DNA of 64,000 bases, from NCBI GenBank assembly GCA_018873225.1, contig JAEILZ010000006.1, forward strand, positions 682,001 to 746,000, read 5' to 3'. The notes beneath the pieces are model-generated. The model was given only the letters and a program-made list of their open reading frames with translations, searched no databases and was not told where the DNA came from. Positions 30,950 to 41,337 of the stretch are shown here, in pieces. How positions within the stretch are numbered: the stretch's first letter is position 1; each line of letters opens with the position of its first letter. Origin of the DNA: [Phialemoniopsis] sp. UDSM-2020 (taxonomy: Eukaryota > Ascomycota > Sordariomycetes > Thyridiales > Thyridiaceae). Both the position numbers and the translations under genes were made by a program.

Positions 30950-33287
30950 ATGGCCGAACAACAGATCCAGGAGCTGCAGAAGCAGATCGAGCAGCTCAAG
31001 GCCCAGCAAAAGAGCCCCTACGATGTCTACCAGACCTCCCTTACCAGCCGCTACTGCAGCGCCGAGATGACCAAGCTCTACAGCCAGCGGTCGAGACACT
31101 CCATCTGGCGCAAGCTCTGGCTGTGCCTCGCCGAGGCCGAGTACGAGCTGGGCGTCAAAGCTATTACCCCGGAGGCCCTGGAGGAGATGAGGGCCCACAT
31201 TACCCTGACCGACGAAGACTTTGAGGCTGCGCGTATCGAGGAGAAGATTCGCCGTCATGTAAGCTGGTATTATGAGTTTTATATGACTGTTTCTCTCATG
31301 CTAATTGCGGATTGTATAGGATGTCATGGCTGTAAGCAATCATTACCATGCAGAGCATGCCCCGCACCATCTAACACGCAATACAGCACGTCCACGCCTT
31401 CGGTCTTGTTGCTCCGTCTGCCGCCGGTGTCATCCACTACGGAGCCACCTCATGCTACGTCACCGACAACGCCGAGCTTATCATGACCCGGGATGCCCTC
31501 GACATGTTGACCAAGAAGCTGTCAAAGGTCATCTCGAACCTCAAGGCCTTCTCTCTCCAGTGGAAATGTAATGAGCGCGTACCTGTCACTGGAAGACTTC
31601 ATACTAACGCCGCCACTCACAGCTGAGCCCACGCTGGCCTACACCCATCTCCAGACCGCCCAGTAAGTTTTCTCCTTCGTAACTCGTCCAGCATTGGTTT
31701 TGGGCACATCGCTAATGAAACTCTCAGGCCTATCACTGTCGGCCGTCGCTGTAAGTCTACCGGACCGGAGATGGAGTCATGAGAGAGGTTATTAACGACC
31801 ACAGCTGCCCAATGGCTTCAGGATCTGACCTTTGACCTGGAGGCTCTCGAGACTGTTCGCAAAAACCTCAAGTTCCGCGGCGCCCAAGGTACGCCACTAC
31901 CAGCCCCTGAAGACTCAGCTTGCTCATCTGCTAATCGTAAATAGGCACCACCGGTTCTCAGGCCTCGTTCTTGGAGATGTAAGCACAAGGCTACATCAAA
32001 GAAGATTTCGTTCTGCTAATAATTGAGTTCACAGCTTCCAGGGCGATCACGACAAGTGTGACCAGCTGAACGAGCTGCTCTGCAAGAAGCTCGGCTTCCC
32101 CGCCTGCTACGTAAGTCCTGGCGCTCCATGTCACAACCCAGTCCCACTACAGCTTACTGACCCTACTCTTCTCCAGGATATCTCCACGCAGACTTAGTAA
32201 GCTGCCTACTTCTACGCCACAGCAAGGGCTCTGGACACTAACATCAAACTTAGCTCGCGCAAGGTCGACCTTATCGTCGCTCAAGCTGTTGCCGGCATCG
32301 GTGCCACCGCCCACAAGATCGCGAACGACATTAGGTTGCTCAGCAACTTCCAAGAGGTCGAGGAGCCCATTGAGGCGAAGCAGATCGGCTCGTCGGCAAT
32401 GGCTTTCAAGCGCAACCCCGTCAGTAGATCACCCTGGTCCATATTATCTGCAACATGACTGATTCTCTTATCCTTTTACAGATGCGAAGCGAGAGGATCT
32501 GCTCCCTGTCCCGTGCCCTCATGTCCAAGCCTGCTTCTTTTGCCAACACCCTGTCTACCCAGTGGATGGAGAGGACGCTTGACGACTCTGCGATCCGAAG
32601 TGAGTGCCATAAGCTTCTTCTGATGGGCGCCCGGGCGTGCAGTGACTAACAGCAACAGGAATGGACTTGCCCGAGATGATGCTGCTCGCCGAGGCTGTCC
32701 TCATCGGCCTGGACAACGTCACCGATGGTCTCGTTGTCTACCCTGCCAAGATTCGCGCCAGGTTCCTCGACCAGCTGCCTTTCATGGTGACTGAGGCGGT
32801 AAGCATTGCCCATGGTATTCAGCAAACCCACCATTTGCTAACAATTCGAAGATCATTATGAAGCTTGTTGCCAAGGGCGCTTCAAGACAAGAGTAAGCTC
32901 ATGACCCAAGCAAGCCGTTCGCAGCCCGTCACTAACCTGCATGACTAGGGCCCACGAGCAAATCCGTGTCCTCTCGCGCGAGGCTGCAGGTGTCGTGAAG
33001 CTGGAGGTAAGAGTGTCCCCGCTACCCTGTGCTTAGCCGCCCGATCACTGACCTCATGTCACCATGTCCAGGGCAAGCCCAATGACCTTATCGAGCGCAT
33101 CCGCAACAACAAGTTCTTCGAGCCCATCTGGGACGAGCTCGACTCCATGATGAAACCTGAGCTGTACGTCGGCCGCAGCGTCGAGATTGTCGAGCGGTAC
33201 TGCGGTGCCGGTGGCCCGGTGGAGAAGGCGCTTGCGCCGTACAAGGAGCACCTGGCTCAGTCCACGACTGCCCAGCTTAACGTTTGA
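30950..33287 (+). CDS. ADE13: adenylosuccinate lyase (purine biosynthesis), 15 exons
   Basis: Exons: 30950-31258, 31320-31331, 31387-31567, 31623-31662, 31728-31750, 31805-31888, 31945-31978, 32035-32110, 32177-32196, 32254-32419, 32482-32599, 32659-32798, 32852-32892, 32949-33006 and 33072-33287. All phases agree and give 505 residues. The enzyme splits SAICAR and adenylosuccinate to fumarate plus AICAR or AMP. Visible motifs are [63 protein letters not shown] and the fumarase/aspartase signature [16 protein letters not shown]. An extra N-terminal stretch ([17 protein letters not shown]) of coiled-coil character precedes the usual start region. The gene is an ordinary housekeeping gene embedded in the paralog array and has far more introns than its intronless neighbours. 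Confidence 0.95.
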
Positions 33288-34003
33288 GCTCTCTTATTTC
33301 TAGATAGTGTGTCACGGGTGAATGATCATAGAAGGAAAACAAAAACAGGTTCCGGGGCAAAGACATGGGAAAAGGTGTGACATGCAGAGCATTTGTTCAG
33401 ACTCAATAAAAAACACCAAGTTGATTCGAGGTTACTACTCACCTATGCTGGACATTGCTTGCGCCAACCTTTTCAAGTATGCTGCTGTGACTTGCCAGTG
33501 TGTCAGAACAAGCATTCGCCACGATCTTTGCTTGCATCTTGCGTCAGAGAACAAGCCATCCCTCAAACAATACTTTCAGCAAGCAAGCCCTTTGAAGTAG
33601 TGATGACTGTAAATTGGTGGCCTGCAGCTAAATATCTGCCTTGTTCTTGACCTGTTCACTCCGCTCTTTTCTGCTCAGCCCAACCCATCCCACAACCACT
33701 TGAAGCCTCGTGCCTCTTACACAACTTCTGCTATAAAGTAACACCTAGACCATTCTAATTTTCACAGCACCGAACCATCAATTGCTTATGGTGATATCAA
33801 GCGTTTGCTTATGCGACATATGACTCTATACCGTTTTCAAACCTTCATGTCTGGCATCCGATCACAATGCACGAAGACGATTCTGCGAGAATCTGACTGG
33901 TGAACTCCTCTTTCCTAGACATTCCGCTGATGACCCGGGACCAGCCGCCTTAAGTCTCTGCCCTGAGCTGACCAGGTAGGCACTTGAAAGGAAGTTATTC
34001 ACA
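33288..34003. other. intergenic after adenylosuccinate lyase
   Basis: No gene is supported. The segment from about 33700 may include the decayed 5' part of the relic that follows, since a TATAAAG element occurs near 33732, but I could not align coding sequence before 34004. Confidence 0.4.
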
Positions 34004-34201
34004 AAGCTGTTCAAGTTCCGGGCAACAACAACCTTGTTTCATCAACTCAACAACTCCATGGACAATGTCTCGGGTGCAGATCTACACGTTGGGAGCTTGG
34101 TCGCTTCTAGATGGGGCAAGAGCCTCATAACAGACCCAGAAACCCGCTATATGTTCTTCTTAAACAACGAGATCTATGAAGAAATCCGCGAGAATGTATA
34201 G
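34004..34201 (+). pseudogene. relic of an array paralog (copy E subtype, internal fragment)
   Basis: In one frame, KLFKFRATTTLFHQLNNSMD is followed by RYMFFLNNEIYEEIRENV and a stop. This matches copy E at LFKFRATTSLLHQIVDGLED and RYMFFLNEEIYGETRDD. Neither the N-terminal block nor anything downstream survives in recognisable form. It confirms that duplication also spread E-type copies beyond the lyase gene. Confidence 0.8.
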
Positions 34202-34513
34202 AAGAGGGTGCGCTTCAGGTGAGAAATCCTAGTCCTCCTCTCTGTTTTCCTGAGCTCCGATCACTTTGGACAAACTCTGAATAAATTCACAGCGAGGAAC
34301 TCTTTGCCATAAAAGTAGCGACTGCCTCGCTCGACATCATGGATAACACGCTGCCGGCGTGGGTTCCGCCGCTATACACTCGGAGAATTCTTTGGCGCAA
34401 GGCCTTTGGTGGCGATTCGTGACACATTGGCCGAGGTCCTTTCGAGATTGAGCTGCCATGGGTTATCTCCAGTCTCTCCAACACCAGTCTCACTTCCTGC
34501 AACGATCACGATC
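34202..34513. other. spacer between two relics
   Basis: I see no homology and no gene. Confidence 0.4.
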
Positions 34514-34935
34514 ATGGCGAGTTTGACAACAGGGGGCATGGCCGAAGAGGCCCACGAGGACCTCAGCCGTTGCTCCAAGACTCATCGTGATGGTGATGCA
34601 ATCGAGAAGCACTGGCGAGCTTTCACCAGGGTCCAGCGACGAGAGTGCCTCGATGCGCTCTTGAAGTGTGGCCCAGCCGCCAGCGGGCCATTCAAGATGG
34701 TCCCAGAACTGCATCCTACTAAGCTATCAGCGAACCCCGACGCATATCTGAATTCATTGAAACATTGCGAAATGACAACTCTGCTTGACCAGTACAAAGG
34801 TGGCGTTGACGGTGGCAAAGGTGACCAAGAGTGCTCCCGAGACCTAACGACGAGAATGCCTGGACGCGCTCTTGAAGTCCGGCGGGGCATTCCGACCTAT
34901 CCCAGATTTGTCCCACCATCGTGCTGGGCACGTCA
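34514..34935 (+). pseudogene. chimeric relic of an array paralog with an internal duplication
   Basis: ATG at 34514 starts EEAHEDLSRCSKTHRDGDAI, HWRAFTRVQRRECLDALLK and YLNSLKHCEMTTLLDQYKGG with VDGGKGDQE, matching the first 120 residues of the family. Right after this, 34848-34877 repeats 34637-34666 (27 of 30 bases the same; RRECLDALLK in both), in another frame, continuing SGGAFRPIPDLSHHRAG. So the beginning of a second N-terminal copy was joined on. The remainder of the gene is absent. The first frame stays open to 35065 through unrelated sequence. Confidence 0.78.
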
Positions 34936-35461
34936 GGAGTCCTTAGGGGCGGCGGGGATGACGATCAAGAATTCGGACAGGAAGCAGACCATTACTAGCT
35001 TGTGTATTTACAGGCCTCTGATTCATGTTTCTCCATCAACCAAGACTCATAGTTGCCATATATAAACAAAAAACCCAAATTTTGAAACTCAAGTCAGAAA
35101 TTGAAGTACTCTCTCTCCCTTGTCGTCTTCCCATTCACGCCTTTCAACAGCAAGGCTTTTGCACTTCACTGGATCCTTTTCTACTCCACCCTCGACATTC
35201 ACTTACCTCTTACCTGCTTGTCAACAACTGGACTCGACCCCTTCTTCCATGGGGTATTTAAATTAGGCAAACCCGGCACAACTGCCAGGTGAGAATAATC
35301 TGGATCACCTTTTTCAACGCCTTCTCACTAACCATTTAAACACACTCATCAGACTTTTTTCCGTCATAGAAGCCAGCCAACCATCCTTCAGACAAAAACC
35401 GATTTCAAGGTCTCGATTCCAACTGTTCAATCTTCTTCAAACCTCAACCAAGATCTTTACG
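34936..35461. other. upstream region of copy F
   Basis: No gene. A CATATATAAAC element lies near 35055 and GTATTTAAATTAGG near 35262, about 200 bases before the copy F start. The bases between are pyrimidine-rich. Confidence 0.45.
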
Positions 35462-37741
35462 ATGGCGACTTTGGCAATCTTGACCAGTCTCAAAGACATG
35501 CAACAGGACCTATCGCGCCGTTATGCGACCCACGGACGAACCCTTGAGCGGTACTGGCGGTCGTTTTCTGCCAAGCAGAGGTTCGGCTGCTTTGCCTACC
35601 TTGTGCACGCAGACCTGGACATGGTCAACGACGATCCAGGTCCCGCAAAAGGATACAAATACCTACCAGAAGTGACGCCGCAAGTCCTGTGCGATGACAG
35701 CGCCGATGCCTTTCTGGATCTGCTTCGCTATCGCGCCACGTCAACGCTGTTCGATCAATATCTCCGAGGTCCCAACGGTAGCGATGGAGACCGCGAGAAC
35801 ATTCGCCAGATCCTCCTCCCTGTCAGTAGCAAATTCTTCAAAGCTCTGGGCGGCACGAACCGATACGCCTATCAAGGAAATTCGTACACTTTCTTCTTCG
35901 ACAACGAGCACTACGGTGAAACCCGGGAGACAGTCGGATCTACGAATGAACTGGCAACCTACCTGGAGCCCCTCTTGGATCGCGGCGAATGCGTGCCAGA
36001 GCCCTACGGATTCCTGATATTGGAACGGCAATTCTACATGTCCAGGCTGCTCTTGAGCATCATTCCCGTAATCCTGTCATGTGGATCCACTACTCGACAT
36101 GCGTCAATCGTTGAGGACTGTAATCAGGATGACTATAAGAAAAGCCTTTCGGGCTTCCTTGGGTTCGGGGCCGACTTGCCAGAAACCCTGTCCCACATCT
36201 TAAGTCTGGTCACCCTGTGCCAGACACGCCCCGAGGCCTGGATGCACATGATGCTGAAACGCCCCGGATTCTTGGCGGTAGAAGTTCACAATCAGTGCAT
36301 AACACAACCTGGCTTGGTGTTAGATGAACGGGGTGCCATCATTCCGATCGGCGCAGACAGGTACAAGAGCAAGGGTTTCTTCCAGGCCTTTCATGGCACT
36401 ATCCAAAGGGTCAATCTCTGGCGTTATATCAAGCGCCTTGTGGTGCTGCTTTCTTCACTGCCAGACAACGACGGCCGACGGGATGCTGTCCTTTCCGAGT
36501 TGTCAACAGTATCGGTATTCAACTTCCTTTACCACCAGAGCCGACTGGGGCTGGTAGTGCAACTCAACTCAGGGGAGGAATGGTTCACAAGGATGAGAAA
36601 CACCTATGACAAGGCGGGTAGACCTGTCCTCACAATGAAGGGCAGTCTCGAAGATATCCCTGAGTCTCAGCCTTACCTGCGGTGTCTCATTGATCTCTGC
36701 CGAACCAAGACCAACGCTGTCAAAGCTTTTGAGTTGCTCAGAGCTTGGGATGCTCTTTACAGATCCGACCCGAAAGCTAATGATCAGCTTTGCAAGCAAG
36801 AGCGCTTGGCGCTCCATGAAGTGTGCACTAGTGTCGTCTGCTACAGGACACTGCACAACCTCCTGCCTCTGCCGAACCCTCAACTCAAGAAAGAGGACTC
36901 TTTTGTCGGTCAGTTCAAGAAGCTTGAGACTGCAATCAATGAATTCGAAGACAAGGTCGATCTGCAGGACTTTGTTGTTCCCTTTGACCACTTGCGCGAG
37001 CCCGGCGTGGCTGATGCGGCGCGGGAGACTCTTAAGCAATTCATGATCGACAATTTTGGTCAGCCCATCCACGCTGTGTACACTAGCCTGGTCGCGGATA
37101 GCATCGCAGCCTTGCAGGTGAAGGGCAAGCGGCAACATGTTCCGGATACACAACCCCTTGGCGAGGGTGCAGCACGAGCAGTCAAGTCAGAATCGCCCCG
37201 TGAGAATACCAAACCCGCCCAAGATGTCGAAGAAACACTGGAAGCAGAGAAGAACGAGCCACTGGAGGCAGAGAAGGATGAGACATTAGAGCCAGAGCAA
37301 GATGAGCCTCTGCCCAAACAACGAAAGAAGCGTACCAAGACGAAAAAGAAGCCAGTCCAGCCCGCCGAGCAGCTGTGCGATTACCCCCGCTCCCAACCAG
37401 CTACCGACGCTGAGCCGACCGGGCTACGTCTCAAAGTCTCGCAGTCAGCAAAGGACGTATTCGAGACGCTATTCGCCAAATCCCGGAAGGCACAAGGCCC
37501 CGTATCGTGGAAGGAATTCGAGGCCGCGATGGCCGAGGCCGGGTTTGGGGTAAATCACAACAGCGGGTCGGAGTACACATTTCAGCCGAGGCCGGACACG
37601 GAAGGACTCCGGTCGCTGACGGTGCACCGCCCGCACCAGGCCGGCAAGTCTAGGAAGATCGAGGGCCACAAGGCTTCTGCAGTTGCACGGCAGCTGCGAA
37701 AGGAGCTTGGTTGGGATCAGGATAGCTTTGAGACGAAGTAA
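35462..37741 (+). CDS. array copy F: paralogous 'ipa'-type protein, intact, most divergent
   Basis: An intronless 759-residue protein. Blocks: LKDMQQDLSRRYATHGRTLE, LLRYRATSTLFDQYLRGPNG with SDGDRE, YTFFFDNEHYGETRETVGS, PYGFLILERQFYMSRLLLSI, LPNPQLKKEDSFVGQF, VDLQDFVVPFDHLREPGVAD and QPIHAVYTSLVADSI. The hinge is replaced by an acidic repeat (EAEKNEPLEAEKDETLEPEQ) followed by a lysine/arginine run (KQRKKRTKTKKK), a possible nuclear localisation signal. The C-terminal module keeps FEAAMAEAGF, GSEYTF and LTVHRPHQ (His722), but has a short insertion (AGKSR) before KIEGH and reads LGWDQD. It marks the right end of the array. Confidence 0.85.
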   Translation: MATLAILTSLKDMQQDLSRRYATHGRTLERYWRSFSAKQRFGCFAYLVHADLDMVNDDPGPAKGYKYLPEVTPQVLCDDSADAFLDLLRYRATSTLFDQYLRGPNGSDGDRENIRQILLPVSSKFFKALGGTNRYAYQGNSYTFFFDNEHYGETRETVGSTNELATYLEPLLDRGECVPEPYGFLILERQFYMSRLLLSIIPVILSCGSTTRHASIVEDCNQDDYKKSLSGFLGFGADLPETLSHILSLVTLCQTRPEAWMHMMLKRPGFLAVEVHNQCITQPGLVLDERGAIIPIGADRYKSKGFFQAFHGTIQRVNLWRYIKRLVVLLSSLPDNDGRRDAVLSELSTVSVFNFLYHQSRLGLVVQLNSGEEWFTRMRNTYDKAGRPVLTMKGSLEDIPESQPYLRCLIDLCRTKTNAVKAFELLRAWDALYRSDPKANDQLCKQERLALHEVCTSVVCYRTLHNLLPLPNPQLKKEDSFVGQFKKLETAINEFEDKVDLQDFVVPFDHLREPGVADAARETLKQFMIDNFGQPIHAVYTSLVADSIAALQVKGKRQHVPDTQPLGEGAARAVKSESPRENTKPAQDVEETLEAEKNEPLEAEKDETLEPEQDEPLPKQRKKRTKTKKKPVQPAEQLCDYPRSQPATDAEPTGLRLKVSQSAKDVFETLFAKSRKAQGPVSWKEFEAAMAEAGFGVNHNSGSEYTFQPRPDTEGLRSLTVHRPHQAGKSRKIEGHKASAVARQLRKELGWDQDSFETK

Positions 37742-38051
37742 GAGTGCAGTTCCAGTCAAGAAAGAGATGGAGGATGTCCGCAGGGAAAGGTGTGCTTTAG
37801 CAGAACAATCCGCGATAGCTCTGGAATATTCTGTTTAGGCTCGGTTGTATGCTGTTATGTAGCGTGCTCCGACGTCGTGCCTAGATAACATAGAATCTGG
37901 CGTGATCAGTTGAGGCAACGAATCTCGTCTTTGCATAAAGATGCTGGGGATAGATTGTCACAAGATGCAGTTCAATTGTCAATGTTCAGTACAATTCTCT
38001 CTAATGCGTCCGTCAAGCGCGTTATCAAAGACGGTACACGTATAATTCGAC
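37742..38051. other. intergenic between convergent genes
   Basis: 3' regions of copy F and the converging oxidoreductase. Nothing else is recognised. Confidence 0.45.
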
Positions 38052-40061
38052 CTAGTCTGCGTCAAGTCCAAGATAACCTGCAGCCAGTGATGCCCCTTTC
38101 TCTCCTACCAGAAGCGCCGTGCTGTTAGTATTACCCCCGACATTGCTCGGAACGATGCTCAGATCCACCACCTTGAGCCCTGTCACCCCGTACACATTCA
38201 GCGACTTGTCCACGACGCCCATCTTCTCTCGTGGAGCCATCTTCGCCGTACCGAGCGAATGCCACAGCGTCGCAACCCTTTCACGGATGAAAGCCTCAAT
38301 GGCTTTGTCGTCCTCGGCAGTGTACTCAATGTCTTTGATATGACCCTCCAGCGGCCCTGCAGCGAGACCAGCCGGAGATCCTGCGGGGTAGACAGGGTGA
38401 CAGAGCGGTACTTCCCCGGCGTACATGCTTGTTCGGCGCATGATCTCTCGTGTCTTCTTGTATCCCCAAATGTGTGACTTCAGGTCGATATCTCCTGTAT
38501 CGCCAAGGAATGGTACGTCGTGGTCCAGTGTATCGTCGACGTTCGTACCAGTGATGTGCACACGTCCTCTAGCGTTGGGATACATCAGGCTGAGCACGAC
38601 TCCGATGTATTGTCCGAGCGGGTGGGCGGTCACGTCGCCAAAGAAACTAGTTTGCGTCAGCATATTCTCCTTTCGCTCCTGCCATATATCACTCACCCAG
38701 ACAAGTAGATCGCTAATCCAAGTGGCCGATCAGGCTTGTTTTTGAAGTCCCTGTCCCACACCGCCTGATAATCAGTCCCTAAAGCGGCGACTTCCTCGTC
38801 ACTTGGTCGAATTTTGCCAGCAAAGTCGATAAAGTTCCAGCCAAGCCTCTTGTCACTGTTCTCGACCGCGCTGTCGACAGAAAGTCGGTTGCTGTATATC
38901 TCGTCGCAAGTCTGGCCCGGTTCGAGCGTTGTCTTGTAGTGCGTGAGGACTGCAGCATGGTCTTGCATGCCCTCCCCGACGCCTGGCACCTCAGCCACGA
39001 CTTCAACCCCTGCCCGCTCCAACACCTCGCGAGATCCGATTCCAGACCGCTCCAGAATCGTCGGGCTACCGAAAGCACCGGCAGATAGAACAACCAGCTT
39101 CCGAGCCTTGACAGTCCTCGGGGCGGTGTTTGGCTGATTCGGCTGCCATCTCTTGTCCGGCACAAACTCGACGCCACTTGCTTTGAGCCCATTGTCACTC
39201 TCGTAGAACAGCACGCGGACAACGCGCGTTTGAACTAGTACATGTACGTTTGGGTGCTGGCCGTCGCGGAGCAATGGGTGCAGATAGACGTGTGCAGCAT
39301 CTTGTCGTTGCCCAGCCTGCGGGTCGATCCAGCGCTGCCACCGCCGCTGGAACCCGTTGTTAGAGTCGAGATCCTGTAGATCGACGATTTCGGGATATCC
39401 AGTCTCTGCTGCCGCAGCGACAAAGTCCTCTTCGACAGCGCTGTTGGTGAATATGCCCGATGACACCTGGACCGGGCCGGAAGTGCCATGGGTAGCTGAA
39501 GAGCCAGGACCGTGGTACGTCTCGAGCTGCGCGCAATCTGGTCTTAGTGTATAGCCTTCCTAGTAATGCATACGGAGAGATGTACTTTGCGTAGGAACGG
39601 CACGAGCTCCTCGGCAGACCACCCGGGCATCCCCCACGCGTCAAAGTCGGAGCGCTGGGCGCGCGTGTACATGCACGCGTTAACGGAGGACCCGCCGCCG
39701 AGGATGCCGCCGGTGCTCACGATGGGCACACGGTCGCCAAGGTGCGCCGACTTGTTGGCCGGGTAGTAGTGGTGCGTGTTGCGCTCCGGGTGCGTGATGT
39801 GCGAGAGCCAGAGCATAGGGGTGACGACGTCGGCCCGCTCGTAGTTGTCCGGTCCGGCCTCGATGACGAGGATAGCAAGCTTCGGCTCCGCCTGCGCCAG
39901 GCGGGCGGCGACGACGCAGCCTGCGGTGCCTCCTGCAATGCGGTAAAAGCCATCAGCTTTCCGTAGTTTCTCATTGAAAGCTAGCGATTCAGGACCTTAC
40001 CTCCACCGATGATGACATCGACTTCTTCCAAGCCCTCGGGCAGTGTCGTGAAGATGCCCAT
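38052..40061 (-). CDS. GMC-family FAD oxidoreductase (alcohol oxidase / choline dehydrogenase type)
   Basis: Four exons on the minus strand, 40061-40001, 39932-39586, 39526-38697 and 38646-38052, give 610 residues with consistent phases. The dinucleotide-binding VIIGGGGTAGCVVAARLAQ is formed across intron 1. GMC signature 1 is GGILGGGSSVNACMYTRAQ and signature 2 is GAFGSPTILERSGIG. The C-terminal catalytic region has LWHSLGTAKMAPRE and VVDLSIVPSNVGGNTNST, with the conserved His and Asn. Such enzymes oxidise alcohols with FAD, often producing H2O2. There is no signal peptide, and the ending (LGLDAD) has no clear peroxisomal tripeptide. Substrate is unknown. Confidence 0.92.
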
Positions 40062-41337
40062 GATGATAGATGTCGGATCAGGAGAAAATATAGCTGTCTT
40101 GTAATTTTTTTAATGCTACAGGTAGTGAATAAAGGCCCATGTTCGAGCGACCAAACCCGGCAAGGGCCCATGGCATTCCCTTTATGCATATTCCTCATGT
40201 AACCCTCTTTCATTTGAGTAAGCGACTGTGTCGGCACAATCATGGCTTTTGGAGGCCATCTTGCTGCACATCGGATGAGTTTGCCAAATCAGGTTCGACA
40301 ATCTCACTTCCACGGCATTAAGATGCATTGCCGGTTCTCGTCCGCGCCAGTCAGACGGACCGAACCACATCCGATGAGACAAAGTTGGGTTGCACCGCAG
40401 CGTCATGCGGGGTCAACATGTCAGCAACTGGAATCGGGTTGCGATTCGAGATGATCGGAAAGTATCGTTGAGCTACTTTGCCCCCGTCTCGTGAGTTCTA
40501 TGTACTGTAATGATGTGTCAGCGTCTAAACTAGGCCATCAATCACAGGCACACCTCCATCCTAGGCTGAGACCACCCGGCTACTAATTCGAATTGACAAA
40601 TCAGACAGGCGATGCCAAAAGGCTTGAGCGCCTAAGGTGCCGGAGGCAGCGACCACCTCCCCGGGACCTGCATCGCAGGCCTTCCGAAGCGAAGTAGTTG
40701 TCATAAATTGAATTCCCCTCGAGGAGGGATGGAATGCATCCGGTTCCAACAGCTTCACCTCAGCCGCGCACGATCTTCACGGATACTAATTCTAGATAAG
40801 CCTACGCTACACACAAGCCTAAAGTCTGGACATCAAACACTGAACTAGAATATCTTGAGCATGAGCCATTGAAACTAAAACATACTCGACAGCGTCAGAT
40901 TTGAGCTCACATACAAGGCTTACGGATTACTTGCGGGTCATGGGGGAGGCATCACTGCCAACAATTTATCCTTGAGCTGGTCAATTGCTTTTACTTCATC
41001 TTGACCTGAAAACAGAACAACAAAAATCAAGCAAAAAGAAAACGACCGATGGCTTATTCTGGGATCGAACCGCAGGCTTCAATCATCTAGCGTTGGTTTG
41101 CTTAGACAAAGGAGTTGAACTATCACATTCGCCCACACCACCTATGGCATGTGCCAGTTTTGGTCGTGCTATAACATGTGACTATCATCCCTTATAAGGC
41201 TTTGACAGCGCTGCTTTCCACATTCGACAATCGCCTATCAAATGTAATCCGTTCAGACGATACGGCTGAGTGACAAACTCCGCCACGGTTCTGTTCTGGA
41301 CGACGCTTTAAGACAAAGACCCCGTGGAGTAAACCAA
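40062..41337. other. intergenic with a tRNA-like B-box
   Basis: No protein gene is supported. On the minus strand, about 41055-41075 reads GGTTCGATCCCAGAATAAGCC, which looks like the T-arm and 3' acceptor strand of a tRNA. However, no matching 5' acceptor strand or normal anticodon arm is found upstream of it, so no tRNA gene is called. Confidence 0.4.

Noticed and set aside
13714..37741. Array as a transposable element or a phage-type defence island
   Set aside because: No transposase, reverse transcriptase, terminal repeats or target duplications were seen. The units differ in length and flanks, which fits gene duplication better.
41050..41135. tRNA-like sequence on the minus strand (GGTTCGATCCC B-box and a 3' acceptor-like end)
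   Set aside because: The 5' acceptor strand does not pair with the 3' end, the T-stem has a mismatch, and no regular anticodon arm can be drawn. It is at most a tRNA relic.
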